A stretch of 64,000 nucleotides of DNA from Algibacter sp. L3A6 (GTDB taxonomy: Bacteria > Bacteroidota > Bacteroidia > Flavobacteriales > Flavobacteriaceae), in NCBI RefSeq assembly GCF_009796825.1, contig NZ_CP047030.1, positions 4,152,501-4,216,500 on the forward strand, in the 5' to 3' direction. A program made the translations under genes and the position numbers. Below the pieces are notes generated by a model. That model was not told where the DNA came from. It worked only from the letters and a program-made list of their open reading frames with translations, and ran no database searches. Positions 1 through 10,500 of the stretch are shown piece by piece. Each line of letters starts with the position of its first letter. Positions within the stretch are counted from its first letter, which is position 1.

Positions 1-465
1 ATAGCCAACATCGTGACTAATAAAAAGCCCTTTCCAATTTGAAAACTTTAATAACCCCATAGACCAATGTGCTGTTTGGCTCCAGTTAGATTCCGCACTA
101 GATTCGTCCCAAACCTTTACTTTCCAAAAATAAGTTCTATTTGAAGTAAGCGAAATACCGTTATATACAATTTGATTGGTATTATTAGAGGCCGTCTTTC
201 CACTATCCCAAACATCTCCTTCATTTTTATCTAATGCTTTTTGCGAGGATGACACTAATATTCTATATGATGTTTGCGCTCTACCTCTTCCTTCGCCTGA
301 TAAAACCCAACTAAATCTAGGTTTCAAAACATCAATGCCTTTTGGGTTAACATGATACTCCAACCTAAGCTCTTTAGCTGTAATCGCCCTGCTGTTAACG
401 CCTTGAGAGAACAGTAAACTAGAAGATAAAAGTGTAATAAATAAAGTTAAAAATTTAATTTTCAT
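1..465 (-). CDS. GH78 alpha-L-rhamnosidase, N-terminal part (runs off window)
   Basis: The ATG is at 465 and the frame stays open to base 1, giving 155 codons of an incomplete gene. The first 20 residues (MKIKFLTLFITLLSSSLLFS) are a signal peptide, so the product is exported. The following sequence (AKELRLEYHVNPKGID, then PRFSWVLSG, SYRILVSS, WDSGK and TYFWKVKVWD) is the fibronectin-like N-terminal domain that opens large GH78 alpha-L-rhamnosidases, which release terminal rhamnose. The catalytic barrel lies outside the window, so activity cannot be judged. The gene has its own copy of the locus-wide promoter element at 545-589 and is therefore probably part of the same regulon. Confidence 0.82.
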   Translation of the reverse strand, partial: MKIKFLTLFITLLSSSLLFSQGVNSRAITAKELRLEYHVNPKGIDVLKPRFSWVLSGEGRGRAQTSYRILVSSSQKALDKNEGDVWDSGKTASNNTNQIVYNGISLTSNRTYFWKVKVWDESSAESNWSQTAHWSMGLLKFSNWKGLFISHDVGY

Positions 466-544
466 GGGGATTATTTTTGTTTAAAAATTGATTGCTTACC
501 TAAACAAGGTTCAGCTCTACACTACTGAATTCCAATAATTAAAG

Positions 545-589
545 TAATATTAATTTAATTTCCGTAAAAAAGTGTCCTGTAAAAACCTG
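545..589 (-). promoter_or_regulatory. PUL promoter element for the GH78 gene
   Basis: On the minus strand this reads CAGG, then CAGGACAC 10 bp later, then 19 nt, then TAATATTA as the -7 box. Two CAGG half-sites on one face of the helix are visible. The core varies from the consensus (GGACAC instead of GGATRC). Confidence 0.6.
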
Positions 590-683
590 TATGCTTTCAC
601 TTTCATTAATAAAAAATCAATGGATTATCCTTATTAAATGAGTACTGAGTGTTGAGTTATTTTCAAAAAAAAATATGCTATAC

Positions 684-717
684 TAAAAAACAAAAAGGCT
701 ACTTTACAGTAGCCTTT
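684..717 (-). terminator. Terminator after susD1
   Basis: A perfect 10-bp stem (AAAGGCTACT / AGTAGCCTTT) has a 4-nt loop and, on the minus strand, is followed by a T-rich tract. It lies 30 bp past the susD1 stop and closes the susC1-susD1 unit. Confidence 0.85.
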
Positions 718-746
718 AGTGATTTAAAATATCTTAGAATAAGACA

Positions 747-2249
747 TTACCAATCAGGATTATTTGTTAGTATATTGGTATTTGTTTGAACTTCCGCTAT
801 TGGTAGCGGCCATAAATTAAAGCCTGCTTTATATTCTGTATGTGTTGGAGAAAAAGTTATATTTTCAGCATGCTGAGATAAAGCCTCTTCAACCTTACCT
901 AACCTTCTAATATCATATACTTCTTGGAATTCAAAGGAAAGTTCTCTATAACGTTCTTCGTAAACATATTCGAAAAACTCAGACTGTGTCATACCTATTG
1001 GGGCATCAGTAGCAATGGCTCTACGTCTTACTCTATTTAAAAACCCATAGGCTTTTTCTGTTGGTCCATTTAAGCTGTTTTCAATTTCAGCTGCCATTAA
1101 CAGTGCGTCTGCATACCTGTAAATAATCATATCTGGATCTCCATCACAACAGGACTGATCGAAATCAACATATTTATTTTGAAAAATACCCCAACGCTCA
1201 TCATACTCTTCACCTTTATAAGTGCGTATAACACCTGTATTATCTTCATAAGAATACAACATGGTAACATCTCTTCGCTCGTCCGTTTCTTCAAAAGAAT
1301 CATAAAACTCTTGGGTATATCCACCATGAAATTGCCCAATTCCTAACGAAGGGTCAAACCTGTTACTTGCTCCCCAAACATGACCAAAAGCGGTACCTTG
1401 ATCTGCAGATACCTGTGTTTGTTGCATCGCGAATATGCGCTCATTATTATTATCAACTCGTATAGCGTCTTCATAACTACTTAAAAGGCTATACCCTTGA
1501 GGCGTATCTTCTAAATTAAGCACTTCTTGTAATTTGTTTTGAGCTAAGGCCATAGTTGTTGGATCTTGCAAAGGCAAGCCAGCCATTGTTAAATACACTT
1601 TTGCTAGTAAAAACTTAGCAGTAGCTTGAATAGGCCGTCCTATTTCTGTTTCGCCACGCTTAATACTAGGTAAACCTGTTTCAGCATCTTGTAAGTCTAA
1701 AATAATTTGTTCGTACACTTTAGCGATTGCAGTTCTTGGTAGTTGAGCTCCTACAACCGTAGTTGTAGGCTCTAAAGGCAGTGGTACATCTCCAAAAAGT
1801 TGCACTAGATTAAAAAAGGACCATGCCCTTAAAAATTTAGCTTCAGCAATTATTTCTTTACGCTTAATTTCTTCTGCTTCACTTTCAAATTCTCTTCCTT
1901 TTAGTTCGGACATAAGCACATTAGCCCTAAAAACACCTTGATATAACGGATTCCAAACACGTGGCAAAGAAACGGCATCACTTGCGCTTGTAGTATAGTT
2001 ACCCCACATTCTTCTCCAAGGAACACTGGCAATCATTTTTGGAGAAGGCATTACCGTTAAAGAGGCCAAACCAAAATCGAAAAGACTTACAGCTCTATTG
2101 TATGAATTATAAACCGAAGTTAATGCTACCTCTGCCTCACCTGCATTTTGATAAAAATTTGATGGGCTAATTTCTGAGTACACCTGTTCTTCTAAATCTG
2201 AACACGCTACAAGCCCGAAAAATAGAATTATATATTTTAATTTTTTCAT
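747..2249 (-). CDS. SusD/RagB-family surface glycan-binding lipoprotein (pair 1)
   Basis: A 500-residue SusD-like protein, the outer-membrane lipoprotein that caps a SusC transporter and captures oligosaccharide. The start at 2249 gives MKKLKYIILFFGLVACSD, a lipoprotein signal with the lipidated Cys at residue 16. A longer reading to 2387 would overlap susC and has no signal peptide. SusD features include the SPSNFYQNAGEAEVALTSVY N-terminus, the helical block KFLRAWSFFNLVQLFGDVPL, and the C-terminal Y.EERYRELSFEFQEVYDIRRLG segment. It follows susC1 by 28 bp and ends before a clear terminator. The ligand cannot be told from sequence. Confidence 0.95.
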   Translation of the reverse strand: MKKLKYIILFFGLVACSDLEEQVYSEISPSNFYQNAGEAEVALTSVYNSYNRAVSLFDFGLASLTVMPSPKMIASVPWRRMWGNYTTSASDAVSLPRVWNPLYQGVFRANVLMSELKGREFESEAEEIKRKEIIAEAKFLRAWSFFNLVQLFGDVPLPLEPTTTVVGAQLPRTAIAKVYEQIILDLQDAETGLPSIKRGETEIGRPIQATAKFLLAKVYLTMAGLPLQDPTTMALAQNKLQEVLNLEDTPQGYSLLSSYEDAIRVDNNNERIFAMQQTQVSADQGTAFGHVWGASNRFDPSLGIGQFHGGYTQEFYDSFEETDERRDVTMLYSYEDNTGVIRTYKGEEYDERWGIFQNKYVDFDQSCCDGDPDMIIYRYADALLMAAEIENSLNGPTEKAYGFLNRVRRRAIATDAPIGMTQSEFFEYVYEERYRELSFEFQEVYDIRRLGKVEEALSQHAENITFSPTHTEYKAGFNLWPLPIAEVQTNTNILTNNPDW

Positions 2250-2277
2250 TATTATTTTATTTAAAATTAGACAATGA

Positions 2278-5200
2278 TTATAAACCAATATTAAGACCGA
2301 TTGTGAAATTTTGAGCTCTAGGATAAGAACCAAAATCAATACCTTGAGAAAGATTATTTCCACCACGTATATTAACCTCTGGATCAAATCCTGAGTAATC
2401 TGTAATAGTTATCAAGTTTGTGGCTGTAGCATAAACTCTTAAAGAATTTACACCTTTAATTTTTTCTGTTGGAATATTATATCCAAGACTTACATTTTTT
2501 AGTCTAATGTATGCCCCATCTTCCACAATTGCAGAATTTGGTTGTAAATATTGATTATCAATACGGTCAACATACCTCGGGTTATTTGTAGGATTTTCGG
2601 GAGTCCACCTGTTTTCGTACCAATCTTTAAAAACATTATTTGCAGTTCTACCTGTGCTTAGAAAAAGGTTATTAATATTCATCAAATCATTACCTACTGA
2701 ACCTTGAATAAATATGCCTAAAGTGAAATTTTTATACGAAAAATCGTTGTTCCAACCAAAAATATAATCTGGATTAGTATTTCCAATAATACTTCTATCT
2801 TGTCCGTTTATAACGCCGTCAGGAATTCCTTCTGGGCCAGATATATCTTGATACTTATATTGTCCTGGCTGTGGTGTTGTTCCAAAAATAGGCACTGTTG
2901 CGGCTCCACCACTGTCAAAATCACTTTCTTGAAGTAAACCTGTAACTTTATAACCATATAGTGCACCAAAAGTTTCTCCAACTCGCATAATATTGGATGG
3001 ATCGGTAACAATATTTGCTGCGGGTCCAGGTCCAAAAATATCTGCATCTGTATCTCCTAAACTTAAAACAGTTGCTTTATTATTACTCCAATTAAAGTTA
3101 CTATTCCATTTAAAATCTTTATTATCTACAACATAACCTCCAACTTCAATTTCAATTCCTTTATTTTCGATACTTCCAGCATTTGCTGTAATAGAACCTA
3201 GTCCGGCAGAGGTTGGTAGCGGAAAATTTAATAATAAATCCTCCGTTGTTTTGTTGTAATAATCGACAGATGCAGAAAATCTATTTTTTAAAACCCCTAT
3301 ATCTACCCCTACATTAAGTTGTTTTGTTTTTTCCCATTCTAAATTTGGATTCCCAATTCTTGTAGGAGCCAAACCTGAATATAGTACATCTCCATATACC
3401 GCATTAGCAGTACCTAAAAGTGTTAAGGATTGTAATGGTTGTATGGATTGCGAACCTGTTATACCATAACTTGCCCTAAATTTTAAATTGGACATGATAT
3501 CGACATCTTCTAAAAACGCTTCATTTGATGCCGTCCAGCCAAAACCAACTGAAGGAAAATAACCCCATTTTTTATTTTCGGCAAAAACACTTGAGCCATC
3601 AGCGCGCCCTGTTAATGAAATGTAATACCTTTTATCATAATTGTAATTTAATCTTGCATAGTAAGAAGACAATACCCTTTCAATTCTAGAACTTGTTGGT
3701 ATAAAAGGAACCAAACCTAAACCGATATTGTCAGTTGCTAAAACATCTACAGGAAAACCATCTACAATAGTATTTAGCCGACGTGTATCATCAATTTGAT
3801 AAGAATAACCAGCGGTTGCATCAATATTGCCTAAATTAAATGATTTATTATAAGACAAATAAGATTCAACTAAATAATTACTTGAAGAACTTACATTATA
3901 AACAGCTCTACTATCTCGTAACGAACCTATTCTTGTTGTTTTCGGAAAAAACAGTTCTCTTCTACTGTTCGAACTAGTAGTTCCTGTAGACAGATTAAAG
4001 GTTAAATTATCTGATATTTTATATCTTGATAGTATACTTATAATTAAGTTTTCGTTATAGGTTTCGTTACGGGTATCTGCCAATTCGACTAGTGGATCTG
4101 TAAAAAAATTGGTTGTTCCATCACCTTCATCTATATTATCGCCAGGCGTTGCTGTAGGAGAGTTTTTGTAAGCTGAAAAAACTGCTCCCGAATTAATTAT
4201 GGCTCCAGAACCTTCTCCTGATCTGTTATTTTTTGTACGCACATAATTTACAGATGTACTTGTGGTTAACCTATCGGTAAGGGTATTATCGATATTCAAT
4301 CTAATATTACCTCTAGAAAAATCAGTAAATTTAACAACTCCTCCATTTTCTAAATAGTTAGCCGATAAGAAATATTTAGACTTGTCTCCACCTCCAGATA
4401 GCGTAAGCTGGTACCTATTTGTTACCCCTGTTCTCAAAATTCTATCCAACCAATCTGTAGTTGATGTGTTTTCTGGTAATGGTCTTGGGTCTCCATCAAA
4501 GGGTAGTTCTGCATCACCGTTTCTTAAGGCTACTTCATTTCTCCATGCTGCATAAGTTGGACCATCTAAAACTTCGGGAAAATCTTGAATATTACTAAAT
4601 CCTGTTTCAGCTGTAAAATTAATTTGAGTTGCTTGCTGATAGGCTCCCTTTTTTGTTGTTACAATGATTACTCCGTTAGCACCACGAGAGCCATATATGG
4701 CGGTTGATGATGCATCTTTGAGAATCTCAACAGATTCAATCTCTGCTGGGTTTAAGAAACTTAAAATATTAGATGAAGTTTGGTTACCATCCCCAGCTCC
4801 ATTCGCACTTGCTTCAGACCCTGTAGGCATGGGGTACCCATCAATGACTACCAGCGGAGAATTATCTCCCAAGATAGAATTATTTCCTCTAATCCTAATT
4901 GTAACCTCTCCTCCAGGCTCACTAGATGTATTCACGATATCTAATCCAGCAGTTCTACCTTGAAGTGCCATATCAAATGTAGGCACTGGCATTGAAGCAA
5001 TATCTTCTCCTTTAACAGAACCTATAGAACCGACTAAATCAGCCCTGCTTTGTGTTCCATAACCAACTACAACTACTTCATTAAGGCTCTGTGCATCTTC
5101 TTCCAAGGATAGGTTAATATTAGATTTACCATTAACAGAGAACTCTTGGGTTTTAAAACCTACATAAGAAAATACTAATATCTGTTCTCCTTTAATCAAT

Positions 5201-5406
5201 TTAATTTCAAAATTACCATCAAAATCTGTTATCGTTCCATTGTTTGTAGTTTTTTGCAAAACATTAACTCCAGGCAAAGGAGTACCTTCTTCAGAAGTCA
5301 CTGTTCCTTTTACAACATTCCCCTGCGCAAACATCCCCAACGAGAATATTATTAAACAGAACGATAATGTTTTTTTCATTTTTTTAATGCGTTTGTTTTT
5401 CATCAT
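2278..5406 (-). CDS. SusC/RagA-family TonB-linked outer-membrane transporter (pair 1)
   Basis: A 1042-residue TonB-dependent transporter for oligosaccharide import. A signal peptide (MKKTLSFCLIIFSLGMFAQG from an internal Met at 5379, or a longer n-region from 5403/5406) is followed by a carboxypeptidase-regulatory-like domain (about residues 30-105, VVKGTVTSEEGTPLPGVNV). Next comes the TonB-box and plug region (NEVVVVGYGTQ, SSTAIYGSRGANGVIIVTTKKG). The rest is the 22-strand barrel, ending in an aromatic strand. Length is normal for SusC. It is first in a two-gene unit with susD1. The upstream element at 5448-5492 is one of the best copies of the shared promoter motif. Confidence 0.95.
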   Translation of the reverse strand: MMKNKRIKKMKKTLSFCLIIFSLGMFAQGNVVKGTVTSEEGTPLPGVNVLQKTTNNGTITDFDGNFEIKLIKGEQILVFSYVGFKTQEFSVNGKSNINLSLEEDAQSLNEVVVVGYGTQSRADLVGSIGSVKGEDIASMPVPTFDMALQGRTAGLDIVNTSSEPGGEVTIRIRGNNSILGDNSPLVVIDGYPMPTGSEASANGAGDGNQTSSNILSFLNPAEIESVEILKDASSTAIYGSRGANGVIIVTTKKGAYQQATQINFTAETGFSNIQDFPEVLDGPTYAAWRNEVALRNGDAELPFDGDPRPLPENTSTTDWLDRILRTGVTNRYQLTLSGGGDKSKYFLSANYLENGGVVKFTDFSRGNIRLNIDNTLTDRLTTSTSVNYVRTKNNRSGEGSGAIINSGAVFSAYKNSPTATPGDNIDEGDGTTNFFTDPLVELADTRNETYNENLIISILSRYKISDNLTFNLSTGTTSSNSRRELFFPKTTRIGSLRDSRAVYNVSSSSNYLVESYLSYNKSFNLGNIDATAGYSYQIDDTRRLNTIVDGFPVDVLATDNIGLGLVPFIPTSSRIERVLSSYYARLNYNYDKRYYISLTGRADGSSVFAENKKWGYFPSVGFGWTASNEAFLEDVDIMSNLKFRASYGITGSQSIQPLQSLTLLGTANAVYGDVLYSGLAPTRIGNPNLEWEKTKQLNVGVDIGVLKNRFSASVDYYNKTTEDLLLNFPLPTSAGLGSITANAGSIENKGIEIEVGGYVVDNKDFKWNSNFNWSNNKATVLSLGDTDADIFGPGPAANIVTDPSNIMRVGETFGALYGYKVTGLLQESDFDSGGAATVPIFGTTPQPGQYKYQDISGPEGIPDGVINGQDRSIIGNTNPDYIFGWNNDFSYKNFTLGIFIQGSVGNDLMNINNLFLSTGRTANNVFKDWYENRWTPENPTNNPRYVDRIDNQYLQPNSAIVEDGAYIRLKNVSLGYNIPTEKIKGVNSLRVYATATNLITITDYSGFDPEVNIRGGNNLSQGIDFGSYPRAQNFTIGLNIGL

Positions 5407-5447
5407 ATCATTTATTTTAGTTTAATTGGTTATTAAGTTGATTGATG

Positions 5448-5492
5448 TAATAATAAATTGATTTTATTATAAACGCATCCTGCAAAACCCTG
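5448..5492 (-). promoter_or_regulatory. PUL promoter element for susC1
   Basis: On the minus strand: CAGG, then GCAGGATGC 10 bp downstream, 19 nt, then TATTATTA as the -7 box. It sits about 70 bp upstream of the susC1 start. This and the next element occupy the 415-bp divergent gap 5407-5821, which otherwise shows nothing recognisable. Confidence 0.75.
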
Positions 5493-5730
5493 AAAACAAA
5501 CTAGCAAACAAAGACTTATAAACAATAAATGAAGTAAAAATTGATTTTAAGAAGAAACTTCTAGAGTAAAACAAACGAAGCTTAAATACACAATCTTTAT
5601 AGGTGCTAACCCTATATAATATTAGGAGAATAACCACAACTCTTTCTTAAATCCATTTTTTTATATTGTAATCTAATGACTCAAAATATGCCCTTTTACA
5701 ATTTATTTTTTAGACAAAAAATTAAAAAGC

Positions 5731-5774
5731 AGGGTATTGCAGGATAACTATATTCTTCTTAATATATAATTTTA
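5731..5774 (+). promoter_or_regulatory. PUL promoter element for the sulfatase at 5822
   Basis: The plus strand reads CAGG, then CAGGATAA 10 bp later, then 18 nt, then TAATTTTA. It is the only copy with 18 rather than 19 nt before the -7-like box. The start codon is about 48 nt past the box. Confidence 0.7.
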
Positions 5775-5821
5775 CATTGCGCTTCCTTTGAAGCAAAATT
5801 ACCGGGCTAAACATTTAAATT

Positions 5822-7420
5822 ATGAACAAAAAATCACTTTTACTTTTTTCTCTTTTGCACTTTACTATTTTATTTAGCTTACAAAGTCAAAACACAGAGA
5901 GGCCTAATGTTATTTTAATTCTTGCTGATGATCTTGGTTATAGCGATATAGGGTGTTATGGAGGCGAAATAAAAACCCCTGCTTTAGACCAAATGGCAAA
6001 TGAAGGCATAAGACTAACTAGCATGTATAACGCTGGTATGTGCGTAATTTCTAGAAGTTCTATGTTAACAGGAAAATGGTGGCCCAAAGTTGGTTACGGT
6101 ATAAAAAACGATACGAACATTGCACAAAAACTTAAAGCATCTGGATACCGAACAGGTTTAATAGGCAAATGGCACCTTAACGGAGAGCCTAATGATAAAG
6201 GGTTTGATTATTTTTTCGGATTTTTAGGTGGTTATTCTAGTTACTATATTGGTGGTAAAGATTATCGTATTAATAAAAAACCTTTTAATAATTTTGGAGA
6301 TGATTTTTACAGCACAGACACGTTTACAGATTATGCTATTGATTTTATAAATCCAGAAAAAAACCAAAACAACAAACCCTTTTTTTTATATCTAAGCTAT
6401 CAGTCACCACATAACCCTCTGCAAGCTCCAAAGGAACAAATTATGGCACATAGAGGGAAATATTTAAAAGGATGGCAGGCTATCCGTAATGCCCGAATAA
6501 AAAATCAGATTAAATTTGGAATTATAAACAAAGAAACTCCATTACCAGATTATCCTAAAAATTTACCCAATTGGGATACTTTAACTCCAGAACAGAAAGA
6601 TTTGGAAGATCTACGCATGTCAGTATACGCCGCCATGGTAGAGCGTATGGATAATGGTATAGATAAACTATTACACGCACTAGAAGCTAATGGCCAAATA
6701 GAAAACACGTTAATTCTATTTATGAGTGATAATGGCACCGACTCCTTTTCTGTAATGGATGATGTGATGCTAAAAAAAGGATTGCTACCAGGCGATGTAG
6801 GCTCTAATTACCAACCAGGAACAGGATGGGCTTATGCTAGTGTTACTCCCAATAGACTATATAAAATTAGCCAACATAATGGTGGTGTAAAAACTGGGGC
6901 AATTGCGTATTGGCCTAAAGGAATTAAAAAGAAGGGGGCAATATATACTGAAGACTTACATATGGTAGATATTATGCCTACAATTTTAGATCTTACAAAT
7001 TCCTATAAAAGAGACACAAGTATATCAGATAATTATGTAGGAGAATCGTTCTCCTCGATATTCAAAGGGCAAAAGTTTAATAGGAAATCAGCATTATATT
7101 TTCAATTTATGGATAATAGAGCCATACGTACAAAAAACTACAGTTTAGTAGAAGTAGATGGTTCTGGTTGGGAAATATATAACACCAAAAAAGATCCATT
7201 AGAAACAAATGATTTATCCCAAACACTAAATAAAAAAACAAGTAATTTAGACAAAAAATGGCTGAATTGGTGGAAAGAACAAAGTAATGAACCTAGCTAC
7301 ACGCCCAAAAGCACAGCTACTAGCATACATTACACACCTCAAGGAGATAAAGGCACTGGCCGCCAATATGTACCAACTGCCATGCCAGATAAACTTAAAG
7401 AAAAGTACTCTATAAATTAA
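5822..7420 (+). CDS. Secreted S1-type sulfatase with unusual CVISR active-site motif
   Basis: A 532-residue arylsulfatase-family enzyme that hydrolyses sulfate esters on glycans. The signal peptide covers about residues 1-22 (ends FSLQSQ). The metal-binding ILADDLGYSD block is at 33-42, and the KWHLNG and SDNGTD motifs are present. The Cys that would become formylglycine is C74, in the sequence CVISR. The usual core is C-x-P/A-x-R, so Ile replaces Pro/Ala and Val is unusual at the second position. Residues elsewhere look intact, so it may be a divergent active subfamily. It is a single-gene unit with its own promoter element, convergent with the regulator at 7578-11828. The target sulfate cannot be named. 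Confidence 0.9.
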   Translation: MNKKSLLLFSLLHFTILFSLQSQNTERPNVILILADDLGYSDIGCYGGEIKTPALDQMANEGIRLTSMYNAGMCVISRSSMLTGKWWPKVGYGIKNDTNIAQKLKASGYRTGLIGKWHLNGEPNDKGFDYFFGFLGGYSSYYIGGKDYRINKKPFNNFGDDFYSTDTFTDYAIDFINPEKNQNNKPFFLYLSYQSPHNPLQAPKEQIMAHRGKYLKGWQAIRNARIKNQIKFGIINKETPLPDYPKNLPNWDTLTPEQKDLEDLRMSVYAAMVERMDNGIDKLLHALEANGQIENTLILFMSDNGTDSFSVMDDVMLKKGLLPGDVGSNYQPGTGWAYASVTPNRLYKISQHNGGVKTGAIAYWPKGIKKKGAIYTEDLHMVDIMPTILDLTNSYKRDTSISDNYVGESFSSIFKGQKFNRKSALYFQFMDNRAIRTKNYSLVEVDGSGWEIYNTKKDPLETNDLSQTLNKKTSNLDKKWLNWWKEQSNEPSYTPKSTATSIHYTPQGDKGTGRQYVPTAMPDKLKEKYSIN

Positions 7421-7577
7421 ATACACCTTCAAACCAAAGGCAACCTTACGTAGCTTGAAATTATAGATTATTAAAATCCAGAGACTTTAAACATTAACAA
7501 AACAAACTGTTATAGCGTTATTATAATCTATACAAAACCCGAATCTAAACTAAAAAAACAGCTTGAACAACTTAAAC

Positions 7578-10500
7578 TTAGTTGTCCATTTTAAAAGTTT
7601 TTAGATATTCACTAGGCGTTTTTTTAAATTGTTTTTTAAAACAAGTTCTAAAATATTTAGGATCTGAAAAACCAACCATAAAAACGACTTCTGTTATTGA
7701 ATAGCGCCCAGACTTAATAAGGTTTGCTGCTCGTTTTATTCTAATAGTTCTAATAAACTCTGTTGTTGACACCCCAGTAATAGACTTAATTTTATTAAAA
7801 AGCGCAGAGCGACTCATCCCCATATCTGACGCAAATTTTTCTGAAGAATAACCGGAATTGTCAATGTTTTTCTTAATTATTTTTAAAGATTTTTTAAAAA
7901 ACTCTTTATCTAATTTACTGGATAATTCTTTCCAAGAAGAGGATGTGGACTTTGTTTTAAATTTTTCTGCCCATTGTTGTTTTGTTCTTAAAATATTATT
8001 GACACGAAGTCTTAACACTTCCATATTAAATGGTTTTAAAACAAATTCATCTGCACCTGTTTCCAAGCCTTCTTTTTCGTTTTCTATGCCCGCTTTAGCA
8101 GTGAGTATTATCACTGGAATATGGCTCGTTGTTAAATTATTTTTAATTTTTTTACACATTTCTATGCCTGTCATTTTAGGCATCATTAAGTCTGAAATAA
8201 TTAAATCGGGGGCCAAATCTAGAGCTATTTTTAATCCCTCTTCTCCATTTGAAGCGGTTAATACTTTATAGAAATTTTGAAAGTATTCAAATAAATATTC
8301 CCTTAGATCCTTATTGTCTTCTACTACCAAAATAGTTTGAGTTCGTTTATCGTGTTTCACCGTTTTAATCACCTTAGACGACTCTGTAAGCATATCTTTA
8401 AAATCCTTAACTTCATTCTTTACAAAACTAAAATCATATTGTTTTGGTTGCAATTCCAGTATAGAATCTACTTCATAATCCTCCTTAGAAATAGGAAAAG
8501 CAACAGACACTGTGGTTCCTTTTTCAATAACACTATCGATACTAATTTTTCCTTTATGAATTTCAATAAGTCTTCTTGTATACGCTAGCCCTAACCCAGA
8601 CCCAACTTGTATAGCATTACTTTCCTTATTAACTTGATAAAACCTTTCGAAAATACCTGATAGTTCCTCTTGAGGTATCCCTATACCCTGATCCACAACC
8701 TTAATAACAGCATCCATTCTATTATTAATAATTTCTGTTTCCAAGATTAACTCAATGCTTTTATTTGGGGCCGTAAATTTAAAAGCATTGGATAATAGGT
8801 TATATATTATCTTTTCAATTTTATCGTTATCAAACCATGCATCAATAAAACTTTCGCTTGTTTTAAAAGTAAATTTTATTTGTCTTTCTTTAGCTATTTC
8901 TTGAAAAGCACGATGTATTTCTTCCAAAAAGCTTACCAAATCGCTCTGCTCTACTACTAAATTTATATTACTAGATTCTGCTTTCCTAAAATCAAGCAAT
9001 TGATTGATTAAGCGCAACAAACGTGTTGAGTTTTTATACATTATAGCGTTTAAACGCTGCAAATATTCTACATCATTACTCCCTTTCATAATCTGCTCAA
9101 GTGGCCCAATGATTAAAGTTAATGGTGTTCTTAATTCGTGAGAAATATTGGTGAAAAAACGAAGTTTCATTTGGTTTATTTCTTCAGACTTTTCATAAAT
9201 CGCACTATCTAATTTAAGTTTATTTTTTAGTTGCACTTGATGTAAACGCACCTTAAAAACAACATATATAATTAACATAATAACTCCTATAAAAGTGATA
9301 ATAGCTAATTTTGTTAAATACCATGGAGGAGCAATTGTAATGGCAATTTCTTTAGGGGAATCACTCCAAACACCCGAGCTATTTGAACCGTAAACCTTAA
9401 AAACATAATTACCTGGAGGTATGTTTGTATAAGATGCAAATTTGCGTTCCCGAATTACAGAAGCCTGTGATTTATCTTCAAACCCTTCTAAAATAAATTT
9501 ATATCTATTTTTTTTGGGGCTAGAAAAATGCATACTCGAAAAAACAAATTCAAAAGAATTCAAATTATAAGGTAACGCTATTTTTTTGGTATCATTTATA
9601 CCTGACGTTAATAGAATTTGTCCATCAACTTTTTGATTAACCTGAACCGATTCATTAAAAAGTTTAAAGTCGGTAATCGTTATCTGTGGCTTTTTAGTAT
9701 TAACCGTTAAATTATTTGGCTGAAAAAATGTAAAACCATTAACGCCCCCGCAAAGCATTGTTCCAGAAGATGTAAACTCCATAGCATTTCCCATAAATTG
9801 GTCTACATTAAATCCATCTTTTCTTTCGAAATGTATAAAAGCACCGGTAGTAGTATTTAATTTTGAAATTTGCCTAATATGCATTAACCATATATTTCCT
9901 TCAAAATCTTCTCTTATTTGTGATACCACATCATTTGGCAAACCATTTTCCACGTTATAACGAGTAAACTCGACCTTGCCCGTATTTGAATAACTTAAGC
10001 GATTTAAACCGCCGCCATAAGTTCCAATATAAAGATCCCCGTTTTTAGCTTGATGAATATCAAGTATATGATCGCTACTTAACGTATTATTATCTAAGGG
10101 ATGATTAAAAAATTTCTCGAAAGTTACATTTCCAGATTTAGAACGTTTCAATTTATTAAGGCCCTTAATGGTCCCTACCCAAAGATTTCCATAGTTATCC
10201 TCTACGATATCGGTTATATTATTATTAGATAAACTTGTAGAATCTCTACTCGACATTCTATAGCTCACGGTTTGATAGGTATTATTTGCTTTATTAAAAA
10301 CCATTTTCATCAAGCCATTTTCCCATGCCCCAAACCAAATAGCCCCGTTTCTATCTTCTTCTATTGCAAAAACACGACTATTTATTTTATTACCCAGGTT
10401 GTCTTTTATGTCCTCTATTTCTTTAACTTTATACTGTTGAGATTGCTCTTCAAATTCAATCTTAAATAAACCATTTAAGGCGCCCACCCAAATAGCCCCT

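Noticed and set aside
5640..5730. Possible riboswitch or small RNA in the divergent gap
   Set aside because: Only A/T-rich sequence is seen outside the two promoter elements; no stable conserved structure was recognised.
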